A stretch of 5,286 nucleotides of DNA from JBDSTZ01 sp039927975 (GTDB lineage: Bacteria; Pseudomonadota; Gammaproteobacteria; Burkholderiales; Burkholderiaceae_D). Made by a program: the position numbers and the translations under genes. The notes below the pieces were generated by a model that made no database searches, was not told where the DNA came from, and saw only the letters and a list, made by a program, of their open reading frames with translations. Location of the stretch: NCBI GenBank assembly GCA_039927975.1, contig JBDSTZ010000624.1, positions 1 to 5,286 on the forward strand. Direction: 5' to 3'. This document shows positions 1 through 5,286 of this stretch, one piece after another; the first letter of the stretch is position 1, and each line of letters opens with the position of its first letter.

Positions 1-7
1 GATATAG

Positions 8-35
8 CGTTTTGGAGCTAGCGCTCAAACGTTTT
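8..35 (+). promoter_or_regulatory. Bulged hairpin plus T-tract in the bamE leader
   Basis: Positions 8-18 pair with 23-31 to give nine base pairs (five outer, four inner) around a TAGC loop, with a two-base bulge (T13, G14) in the left arm. TTTT at 32-35 follows at once and runs into the GAGG ribosome-binding site at 36-39. A stem followed by Ts resembles a short intrinsic terminator or attenuator. The stem is weak in GC and the T-tract is only four long, so termination would be inefficient. It could equally be an operator dyad. No promoter can be assigned because the window starts here. Confidence 0.35.
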
Positions 36-45
36 GAGGTCACTT

Positions 46-753
46 ATGCACGTCAAGAATGTTGTTCAGCACCGTTTTCAGTCCCGCATCGCCTTGCGTA
101 GCCCGGTCCTCGCCCTGTTGATGTGCGCCGCCGTCTCGCTGTCGGGCTGCGCCTCCTGGTTCAACCAGCCGCGCCTGGCCGCCCCGGCCGACGTCTCCGC
201 TTCCGCCACCGCCGCCGACGTCGCCAAATCGGCCGCCATCGCCAACGCCGGCGCCCAGACCACCGCGCCGTCGAAGCTGCGCAAATTCCTGTGGATCTTC
301 TCGCCCTACCGGCCGGACATCCAGCAGGGCAACTTCGTCTCGCAGGAAATGCTCGCCCAATTGCAGGTCGGCCAGACCCGCGACCAGGTCAAGTTCATCC
401 TCGGCACCCCGCTGATGCAGGATATCTTCCACGCCGACCGCTGGGACTATCCCTTCTATCTGGCGCGCGGCAACGGCGAGCTGACCACCGCGCGCGTGAC
501 GGTCTATTTCAAGGACAACAAGGTGGCCCGCTTCGACGGCGGCAACCTGCCGACCGAGCGCGAATACATCGCCCGCATCGCCGGCCCGTCGCGCTTCGCG
601 GTCAAGGAAACGCCGAAGGCCGCACCGGCTGCGGCTCCGGCAACCGCTCCGGCCCCAGCCCCGGCGGCCACCCCGTCAGCCGAGGCGCCCAAAGCGGCAC
701 CCGCCGACGCGCCGGCCACCGCGCCGGTCCCGGCCCCCGCCCCAAACCAGTAA
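46..753 (+). CDS. bamE: BamE (SmpA/OmlA family) outer-membrane assembly lipoprotein with extended linker and Pro/Ala-rich tail
   Basis: BamE is a lipoprotein of the BAM complex, which inserts beta-barrel proteins into the outer membrane. The 235-residue product has a basic N-terminus, a hydrophobic stretch (about 20-33) and a lipobox LSGC with the lipidated Cys at 35. The SmpA/OmlA core spans about 85-178 and shows YRPDIQQGNFV (88-98), VGQTRDQV (108-115), LGTPLMQD (119-126) and RWDYPFY (132-138). The ATG at 46 is chosen because GAGG at 36-39 lies six bases upstream; a TTG at 34 would overlap that site. The protein is roughly twice the length of E. coli BamE (113 aa). The extra length is an Ala-rich linker (36-80) between lipid anchor and core, and a Pro/Ala-rich tail (about 189-233) containing an internal duplication. 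Family assignment is secure; the role of the extensions is unknown. Confidence 0.93.
   Translation: MHVKNVVQHRFQSRIALRSPVLALLMCAAVSLSGCASWFNQPRLAAPADVSASATAADVAKSAAIANAGAQTTAPSKLRKFLWIFSPYRPDIQQGNFVSQEMLAQLQVGQTRDQVKFILGTPLMQDIFHADRWDYPFYLARGNGELTTARVTVYFKDNKVARFDGGNLPTEREYIARIAGPSRFAVKETPKAAPAAAPATAPAPAPAATPSAEAPKAAPADAPATAPVPAPAPNQ
613..741 (+). repeat. Imperfect tandem duplication encoding the BamE Pro/Ala-rich tail
   Basis: Two 18-codon copies at 613-666 and 688-741 are 75 bp apart, a 25-residue unit. They encode PKAAPAAAPATAPAPAPA and PKAAPADAPATAPVPAPA, differing at two residues only (Ala196/Asp221 and Ala203/Val228). Many synonymous third positions differ, so the duplication is not very recent or has been maintained at the protein level. 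Such segments are usually disordered and length-variable; here it may act as a periplasmic spacer. Confidence 0.75.
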
Positions 754-759
754 GGGCGC

Positions 760-779
760 GCCGGGCCTCGCGGTCCGGC
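760..779 (+). other. Strong GC hairpin between bamE and dapB
   Basis: Positions 760-767 (GCCGGGCC) pair with 772-779 (GGTCCGGC) across a TCGC loop, giving eight pairs of which one is G-U in RNA. It starts seven bases after the bamE stop. No T-tract follows (TCCCCGC), so it is not a canonical intrinsic terminator. It could be a 3'-end stabiliser or processing signal separating bamE from dapB mRNA. The remaining part of the 55-bp gap holds only the weak dapB ribosome-binding site. Confidence 0.5.
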
Positions 780-808
780 TCCCCGCAACAAGCCTCCAGA
801 GAGTACGC

Positions 809-1615
809 ATGACTGCATTGAAAATCGCCGTAGCCGGCGCCAGCGGCCGCATGGGCCGCATGCTGGTCGACGCCATCGGCGCGGCCCCCGACACCGTGCT
901 GGCCGGCGCCCTGGGCGTGCCCGGCGCGCCCGAAATCGGCCAGGACGCCGGTTCCTTCGGCGGCCAGCCGACCGGCGTGACCATCGAATCCGATCTCGCC
1001 AAGGGCTTGGCGAACGCCGACTTCCTGATCGACTTCACCCGTCCCGAAGGCACCCTCAAGCACCTGGCCTATTGCGCCGAGCATGGCGTCAAGCTGATCA
1101 TCGGCACCACCGGCTTCGACGACGCCGGCAAGGCGGCGATCCGCGCGGCGGCGGAAAAAACCGCCATCATGTTCGCGCCCAATATGAGCGTCGGCGTCAA
1201 CGTCACCCTCAAGCTGCTCGAACAGGCCGCCAGGATGCTCTCCGAGGGCTACGACATCGAGATCGTCGAGGCGCACCACCGCCACAAGGTCGACGCTCCC
1301 TCGGGCACCGCGCTCAAGATGGGCGAAGTGATCGCCGACGCGCTCGGCCGCGACCTCAAGGAATGCGCCGTCTACGGCCGCGAAGGCGTCACCGGAGCGC
1401 GCGACCCGTCGACCATCGGCTTCGCCACCATCCGCGGCGGCGACATCATTGGCGACCACACCGTGCTGTTCGCCGGCGACGGCGAGCGCATCGAGATCAG
1501 CCACAAATCGAGTTCGCGCGTCAGCTACGCCAACGGTTCGCTGCGCGCCGCGCGCTTCCTGGCCGACAAGGCGACCGGCCTGTACGACATGCAGGACGTG
1601 CTGGCGCTGGGCTGA
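809..1615 (+). CDS. dapB: 4-hydroxy-tetrahydrodipicolinate reductase
   Basis: DapB reduces 4-hydroxy-tetrahydrodipicolinate with NAD(P)H in the cytoplasm, the second dedicated step of the diaminopimelate/lysine route that feeds peptidoglycan and protein synthesis. The 268 residues match the usual length (E. coli 273). The N-terminal Rossmann motif is visible as VAGASGRMGRM (8-18). DFTRPEGTL (75-83), GTTGF (99-103) and APNMSVGVNV (123-132) are family signatures. The catalytic block EAHHRHKVDAPSGTAL (154-169) contains H156 and K160, equivalent to E. coli H159 and K163. GFATIRGGDIIGDH and ISHKSSSR complete the C-terminal half. The ATG at 809 places the Rossmann motif correctly; its ribosome-binding site is a weak AGAGAG at 798-803. 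It follows bamE by 55 bp and is followed by exbB after 8 bp. No defects are seen. Confidence 0.97.
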   Translation: MTALKIAVAGASGRMGRMLVDAIGAAPDTVLAGALGVPGAPEIGQDAGSFGGQPTGVTIESDLAKGLANADFLIDFTRPEGTLKHLAYCAEHGVKLIIGTTGFDDAGKAAIRAAAEKTAIMFAPNMSVGVNVTLKLLEQAARMLSEGYDIEIVEAHHRHKVDAPSGTALKMGEVIADALGRDLKECAVYGREGVTGARDPSTIGFATIRGGDIIGDHTVLFAGDGERIEISHKSSSRVSYANGSLRAARFLADKATGLYDMQDVLALG

Positions 1616-1623
1616 CCGCCTTC

Positions 1624-2297
1624 ATGCCCGCCTCCGCCGACGCCCCCTTCAGCATCGCCCGCTACTGGGCCCAGGGCGACGCCCTGAGCCACGCGGTGGC
1701 CTGGCTGCTGCTGGCGATGTCGCTGGCAAGCTGGTTCTTCATCTTCGCCAAGGCGGTTTCAAGCTGGCGCGTGGCGCGCGCCGCGACCGGCGTCGACGCC
1801 TTCTGGGCCGCGCCCACCCTGGACGACGGCCTGGCCCTGCTGACGCTGGCCGACCCCGAAGCGGTCTACCTGCCGCTGCCGCGCGAAGCGGCCGCCTGGC
1901 GCGCCGCCGCGCCCACCCTGGCCGGGGCCATGCGCGGCGACGACCAGTTGACCCGCGTGCTGCGCCAGCAAATCCTGCGCTCGACCGACCGGGTCGAACG
2001 CGGCCTCGCGCTGCTCGCCTCGATCGGCGCCACCGCGCCCTTCATCGGCCTGCTCGGCACCGTGTGGGGCATCTACCACGCGCTCGGCCGCGTCGCCGGC
2101 GGCGGCGCCCTGCAGATCGACAAGGTCATCGGCCCGGTCGGCGAAGCGCTGATCATGACCGCCTTCGGCCTGATGGTGGCGATCCCCGCCGTCCTTGCCT
2201 ACAACGCCTTCAACCGCTTGAATCGCAGCACCCTGGCCGAACTCGACGGCTTCGCCCACGACCTGCAAGCCTACTTCACCCGCGAGCGCGGCGCGCC

Positions 2298-2301
<4 letters not shown>
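1624..2301 (+). CDS. exbB: MotA/TolQ/ExbB-family proton-channel subunit
   Basis: ExbB/TolQ proteins form the inner-membrane pentameric channel that, with an ExbD/TolR dimer, uses the proton-motive force to drive TonB- or TolA-type envelope work. The 225-residue product has three hydrophobic segments (about 24-42, 128-151 and 168-193). TAPFIGLLGTVWGI (137-150) and PVGEALIMTAFGLMVAIP (171-188) are diagnostic. T146, E174 and T179 line up with E. coli ExbB T148, E176 and T181, the polar residues of the channel. The ATG at 1624 is 8 bp after the dapB stop; I see no good ribosome-binding site, so coupling to dapB translation is likely. Its stop overlaps the exbD start in ATGA. ExbB versus TolQ cannot be settled from the sequence alone. 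No tonB, tolA or pal lies in the window, so the partner is unknown. Confidence 0.88.
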
Positions 2302-2721
<420 letters not shown>

Positions 2722-2735
<14 letters not shown>

Positions 2736-3057
2736 ATTGAACGGCGCCGCGATCGCCGGCTGGGACGATTTTCACGCCCAATGCAAAAGCGCATTCGGCT
2801 TTCCCGCGTTTTATGCCAATACGGTCGACGCCTGGGTCGATTGCCTCAGTTATCTGCGCGACGCCGACGGCATGACGCGCTTTAAGCTCGGCCCCAACGA
2901 AGTGCTCAATATCGTCATCAAGGATGCCGGCGCCCTGCGCGCCAAGGCGCCAGATCTGCTTGAGGAGATCACCTTTTGCGTCGCCGGCATCAATGAACGT
3001 TACGAGGATTACGGCGAAAAGCCGGCCCTGAAACTGGTGTTGCAGGGCGCGAGTTAG
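2722..3057 (+). CDS. Barstar-family protein (predicted ribonuclease inhibitor)
   Basis: Barstar folds are small cytoplasmic inhibitors of barnase-type ribonucleases, and family members also occur as immunity proteins. The 111 residues start V-E-LNG, then an acidic/aromatic segment GFPAFYANTVDAWVDCL (26-42). This aligns with barstar's ALPEYYGENLDALWDCL: D36, D40 and C41 match barstar D35, D39 and C40, and F30/Y31 match the Y29/Y30 region. The two Asp residues are barnase contacts in barstar. I do not see a clear counterpart of barstar E76, so the target may differ. The ATG at 2722 has AAGGAA at 2709-2714; the reading frame extends to a TTG at 2692, but that lacks this spacing. It overlaps exbD by 14 bp, so it is probably translated from the same mRNA. 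GC is about 58% over 2761-3000 by hand count. No ribonuclease gene is visible in the window. Confidence 0.8.
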
Positions 3058-3066
3058 CCCAATAAT

Positions 3067-3528
3067 TTAGGTCAATCGTTCAAACAGGCGCCACAGCATT
3101 GCCGTGTTACTCATGGTGAATGCCGCGATGATCCCCAGCGCCCAGCGGTGAACCAGCAACTCGCCACGCACTTCCTGAATGCCTGTTTCCACTTTGTCGA
3201 TCCGGGCGTTCAGCGTGACTTTCGCCGCGTCAAATGTGGCGTGCAGTGTCGTGTCGAGCTTGTCGATCCTGGCGTTCAGCGTGATTCCCTGCGCCTCCAT
3301 CCTGACATTGATGTCGGTTCGAACAATATCGATCCGCTCGTTCAATCGGCCTTCGACCTGATGTATTTCCTTTCTCAGATTGTTTTCCATTTGCTGCAAG
3401 TCTTTTGCGCAGACCGTTTCGCCAAGCGCGTCTGACAAGGCGCTGGCGTGCACGGCGGCCTGCCCGCTTGGAACGCCGGCTTTTTCGAGCCGCTCGATAT
3501 ACTGGTTGGCATTGAATGGATTGGTCAT
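3067..3528 (-). CDS. Small coiled-coil protein with C-terminal membrane anchor (DUF1640/CCDC90-like)
   Basis: Function unknown. The 153-residue leftward product has an N-terminal head NPFNANQYIERLEKAGVPSG (3-22) followed by an Ala/Leu helix (24-36), a long coiled coil (about 43-125) and a hydrophobic segment (129-146) ending in RLFERLT. The order (short F-x-x-x-x-x-I-x-x-L-E-x-A-G head, coiled coil, C-terminal transmembrane helix) is that of bacterial DUF1640/CCDC90-like proteins, related in fold to the mitochondrial MCUR1 region. The coiled coil contains three 22-residue repeats (60-81, 82-103, 104-125). The CAT at 3526-3528 gives the start; GGGAA lies eight bases upstream on the minus strand (3537-3541). 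It is convergent with the barstar-like gene, the stops being 9 bp apart, and divergent from leuS. GC is about 56% by hand count over 3121-3540, lower than the core genes, suggesting an accessory origin. Confidence 0.72.
   Translation of the reverse strand: MTNPFNANQYIERLEKAGVPSGQAAVHASALSDALGETVCAKDLQQMENNLRKEIHQVEGRLNERIDIVRTDINVRMEAQGITLNARIDKLDTTLHATFDAAKVTLNARIDKVETGIQEVRGELLVHRWALGIIAAFTMSNTAMLWRLFERLT
3194..3352 (-). repeat. 66-bp-periodic repeat in the coiled-coil gene
   Basis: Positions 3194-3220 and 3260-3286 are identical at 25 of 27 bases and exactly 66 bp apart; 3326-3352 is a diverged third copy in the same register. The copies encode TLNARIDK, TLNARIDK and RLNERIDI at residues 105-112, 83-90 and 61-68. 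The near identity of the first two at DNA level points to recent internal duplication or gene conversion. The 22-residue period equals three heptads plus one residue, with hydrophobic core positions at repeat residues 3, 7, 10 and 14. Confidence 0.8.
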
Positions 3529-3548
3529 GTTATCGGTTCCCGGTTTGA

Positions 3549-3559
3549 AGGTTTAACCT
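3549..3559. promoter_or_regulatory. 11-bp palindrome upstream of the leftward gene
   Basis: AGGTTTAACCT is a perfect inverted repeat (five bases each side of a central T) whose near edge lies 20 bp before the leftward start codon. Two further GGTT motifs on the plus strand (3535-3538 and 3542-3545) sit seven and eight bases apart next to it. This could be an operator or a short leader hairpin. An AT-rich stretch at 3570-3582 on its far side is the likeliest place for a leftward promoter core, but no convincing -35/-10 pair was found. Confidence 0.3.
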
Positions 3560-3621
3560 CGGATGCCCTTGTTATTATTTAGACCGCAATGCGCCGTTTA
3601 TGGTTCAGGCCAGCGGCAGAT

Positions 3622-3647
3622 AAAAACGCCACCGAGCGTCGGTCGCG
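3622..3647 (-). terminator. Leftward intrinsic-terminator-like hairpin
   Basis: Read on the minus strand, 3647-3645 pairs with 3629-3627 and 3643-3639 pairs with 3635-3631, giving eight base pairs with one internal mismatch (3644/3630) around a CGC loop. TTTTT (3626-3622) follows immediately. This has the form of a rho-independent terminator for leftward transcription. It lies about 94 bp upstream of the leftward coiled-coil gene, in the same direction, so it would insulate that gene from antisense transcription out of leuS or act as an attenuator in a long leader. On the plus strand no T-tract follows, so it should not stop transcription into leuS. Confidence 0.5.
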
Positions 3648-3664
3648 CCATTCCCGCCGGCGCA

Positions 3665-3695
3665 CCCGCCCGGCGCCACCCCGGCCCCCATCCCC
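3665..3695 (-). other. G-quadruplex motif (minus strand) / C-rich i-motif tract
   Basis: The plus strand carries five C-runs at 3665-3667, 3669-3671, 3679-3682, 3685-3689 and 3692-3695, with spacers of 1, 7, 2 and 2 bases. The minus strand therefore satisfies the G3+ N1-7 quadruplex rule. The tract covers 3685-3690, exactly where a -35 box would sit for the TATAAT at 3708. Folding is inferred from the pattern only; in a GC-rich genome such runs can arise by composition. Confidence 0.45.
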
Positions 3696-3700
3696 GGGCC

Positions 3701-3722
3701 GAGCCGGTATAATGTCCGGTTC
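3701..3722 (+). promoter_or_regulatory. Probable leuS promoter -10 box inside a dyad
   Basis: A perfect TATAAT at 3708-3713 lies 35 bp before the leuS ATG and predicts a start site near 3720 and a leader of about 29 nt. No TTGACA-like -35 is present 16-18 bp upstream (C-rich there) and no extended TGn. The -10 is flanked by GAGCCGG (3701-3707) and CCGGTTC (3716-3722), a seven-base inverted repeat with one G/T mismatch. The dyad could be an operator for a regulator blocking the -10/start region or chance. Confidence 0.6.
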
Positions 3723-3748
3723 AAATCACTTTTGGCCGCAGATACCCC

Positions 3749-5286
3749 ATGCAAGATAAATATAGTCCCGCCGACGTCGAACAAGCCGCCCAATCGCACT
3801 GGAAGGCGATCGATGCCTACAAGGCGGTCGAGAACGACCCGCGTTTCCCGAAGGGCAAGTACTACGCTTGCTCGATGCTGCCTTACCCGTCGGGCAAGCT
3901 GCACATGGGCCACGTGCGCAACTATACGATCAACGACGTGATGTACCGCTATCTGCGGATGAACGGCTACAACGTGCTCATGCCGATGGGCTGGGACGCC
4001 TTCGGCATGCCGGCCGAGAACGCGGCGATGGCCAACAACGTGCCGCCGGCCCAGTGGACCTACGCCAACATCGCCCACATGAAGGAGCAGATGGAATCGA
4101 TGGGTCTGGCCATCGACTGGTCGCGCGAAATGACCGCCTGCAAGCCCGAATACTACAAGTGGAACCAGTGGATGTTCCTCAAGATGCTCGAGAAGGGCAT
4201 CATCTACAAGAAGACCGGCACCGTGAACTGGGACCCGATCGACCAGACTGTGCTGGCCAACGAGCAGGTCGTCGACGGCAAGGGCTGGCGCTCCGGCGCG
4301 CCGATCGAAAAGCGCGAGATCCCCATGTACTACGCGCGCATCACCGACTACGCCGATGAACTGCTCGACTACGTCGACAACAAGCTGCCCGGCTGGCCCG
4401 AGCGCGTGCGCGTCATGCAGGCCAACTGGATCGGCAAGTCGGTCGGCGTGCGCTTCGCCTTCCCGCACCAGATCAAGGACGCCGAGGGCGCCCTGGTCAA
4501 CGACGGCAAGCTGTTCGTCTTCACCACCCGCGCCGACACCGTGATGGGCGTGACCTGCTGCGCCGTCGCCCCCGAGCACGCGCTGGCTGCCCACGCCGCC
4601 CGGACCAACCCCGCGCTGGCCGACTTCATCGCCGAGTGCAAACTGGGCAGCGTGATCGAAGCCGACATGGCGACGATGGAGAAGAAGGGCATGCCGACCG
4701 GCCTGTTCGTCACCCATCCGCTGTCCGGCGAACAGGTCGAAGTCTGGGTCGGCAACTACGTCCTGATCACCTACGGCGACGGCGCCGTGATGGGCGTGCC
4801 GGCGCACGACGAGCGCGACTTTGAATTCGCGAGAAAGTACGGGCTGGCGATCACGCAAGTGGTGGCCGTCGATGGCGAGACGTTTTCCACCGACGCGTGG
4901 CAGCCCTGGTACGAGGACAAGCTGCGCTGCAAGTGCGTGCACAGCGGCAAATACGACGGCCTCGCGTACGAGCCGGCGGTGGACGCCATCGCCGCCGACC
5001 TCGCCGCGCTCGGCCTCGGCGAGAAAAAGACCACGTTTCGCCTGCGCGACTGGGGCATCTCGCGCCAGCGTTACTGGGGCACGCCGATCCCGATCGTCCA
5101 TTGCCCTGCGTGCGGCGACGTGAACGTGCCGTACGAGCAGCTCCCGGTGATCCTGCCCGAGGATTGCGTGCCCGACGGCAGCGGCAATCCGCTGGTCAAG
5201 CGTGCCGATTTCGTCGACACCGCGTGCCCGCAATGCGGCGGCCCCGCGAAACGCGAGACCGACACGATGGACACCTTCGTCGATTC
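3749..5286 (+). CDS. leuS: Leucyl-tRNA synthetase, N-terminal 512 residues (cut by window end)
   Basis: LeuRS charges tRNA-Leu with leucine and edits mischarged tRNA. The frame stays open to the right edge; the full protein should be about 860-880 residues, so KMSKS and the anticodon-binding domain lie outside. The start MQDKYSPADVEQ matches the family N-terminus. The class I HIGH motif is HMGH (52-55) in PYPSGKLHMGHVRNY. The CP1 editing domain shows TTRADT (259-264), with T264 at the E. coli T252 position, and HDERDFEFA (353-361) with D357 at the D345 position. LRDWGISRQRYWG follows. Two CxxC pairs (C452/C455 and C493/C496) suggest a zinc ribbon that E. coli LeuRS lacks. No clear ribosome-binding site precedes the ATG. 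Alanine and threonine codon choice moves from GCC/ACC toward GCG/ACG after about 4820, and a rare AGA occurs at 4832-4834. Confidence 0.96.
   Translation, partial: MQDKYSPADVEQAAQSHWKAIDAYKAVENDPRFPKGKYYACSMLPYPSGKLHMGHVRNYTINDVMYRYLRMNGYNVLMPMGWDAFGMPAENAAMANNVPPAQWTYANIAHMKEQMESMGLAIDWSREMTACKPEYYKWNQWMFLKMLEKGIIYKKTGTVNWDPIDQTVLANEQVVDGKGWRSGAPIEKREIPMYYARITDYADELLDYVDNKLPGWPERVRVMQANWIGKSVGVRFAFPHQIKDAEGALVNDGKLFVFTTRADTVMGVTCCAVAPEHALAAHAARTNPALADFIAECKLGSVIEADMATMEKKGMPTGLFVTHPLSGEQVEVWVGNYVLITYGDGAVMGVPAHDERDFEFARKYGLAITQVVAVDGETFSTDAWQPWYEDKLRCKCVHSGKYDGLAYEPAVDAIAADLAALGLGEKKTTFRLRDWGISRQRYWGTPIPIVHCPACGDVNVPYEQLPVILPEDCVPDGSGNPLVKRADFVDTACPQCGGPAKRETDTMDTFVD

Noticed and set aside
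34..45. TTG start four codons upstream for bamE
   Set aside because: It would overlap the GAGG ribosome-binding site at 36-39, which is well placed for the ATG at 46.
602..1504. 300-codon minus-strand frame across bamE and dapB
   Set aside because: Shadow of dapB; low-complexity Ala/Gly/Asp/Val composition and no family motifs.
1072..1623. N-terminal extension of the exbB frame into dapB
   Set aside because: Arg-rich translation of dapB in another frame; ExbB homology and the proper N-terminus start at the ATG at 1624.
3045..3069. GGGC/GCCC hairpin with AATAATTTA as a terminator between the convergent genes
   Set aside because: Only four pairs with an eight-base loop and no real T-run on either strand; too weak to call.
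3605..5233. 542-codon open frame on the minus strand, the longest complete one in the window
   Set aside because: It lies antisense to leuS, whose HIGH motif, editing-domain motifs and CxxC pairs are on the plus strand. Its His/Val/Arg/Asp-rich composition is what GC-rich antisense frames give, and no domain is recognisable.
3749..5286. leuS being a pseudogene because no stop is reached
   Set aside because: The frame is intact with all expected N-terminal motifs; it is simply cut by the window end.

Overview
The window looks like chromosome from a GC-rich betaproteobacterium, most likely Burkholderiales and possibly Oxalobacteraceae (Massilia/Duganella/Janthinobacterium-like). That placement is inference. 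It rests on the bamE-dapB-exbB-exbD-leuS gene order, which I recall as common in Burkholderiales, on the betaproteobacterial style of the LeuRS sequence, and on the high GC of the core genes.

Layout: (1) 1-45 is a short leader with a bulged hairpin followed by TTTT, just ahead of the bamE ribosome-binding site. (2) 46-3057 is a tightly packed rightward set. It holds bamE (outer-membrane lipoprotein of the BAM complex), dapB (lysine/diaminopimelate synthesis), an ExbB/TolQ-type and an ExbD/TolR-type proton-channel pair, and a small barstar-family gene. After a 55-bp gap between bamE and dapB that contains a strong hairpin, the genes are 8 bp apart or overlap (4 bp and 14 bp), so they are probably co-transcribed and translationally coupled. 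(3) 3067-3528 is a leftward gene for a small coiled-coil protein with a C-terminal membrane anchor (DUF1640/CCDC90-like architecture), ending only 9 bp from the barstar stop. (4) 3529-3748 is a divergent intergenic region with unusual structure: an 11-bp palindrome, a leftward intrinsic-terminator-like hairpin, a C-rich tract whose complement fits a G-quadruplex motif, and a TATAAT box inside a dyad. (5) 3749 to the right edge is the first 512 codons of leuS (leucyl-tRNA synthetase), cut by the window end before KMSKS. The longest antisense reading frame over leuS is a shadow.

The core genes serve envelope assembly, cell-wall/lysine precursor supply, envelope energisation and translation. The barstar-like and coiled-coil genes sit between exbD and leuS and have clearly lower GC (about 56-58% by hand count over sampled lines, against 62-77% in two sampled dapB lines), so they look like accessory insertions into a conserved housekeeping neighbourhood. 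I see no IS element, CRISPR array, tRNA or rRNA. The best candidates for something new are the orphan barstar gene fused into the exbBD operon, the 22-residue-repeat coiled-coil protein beside it, and the structured leuS upstream region.
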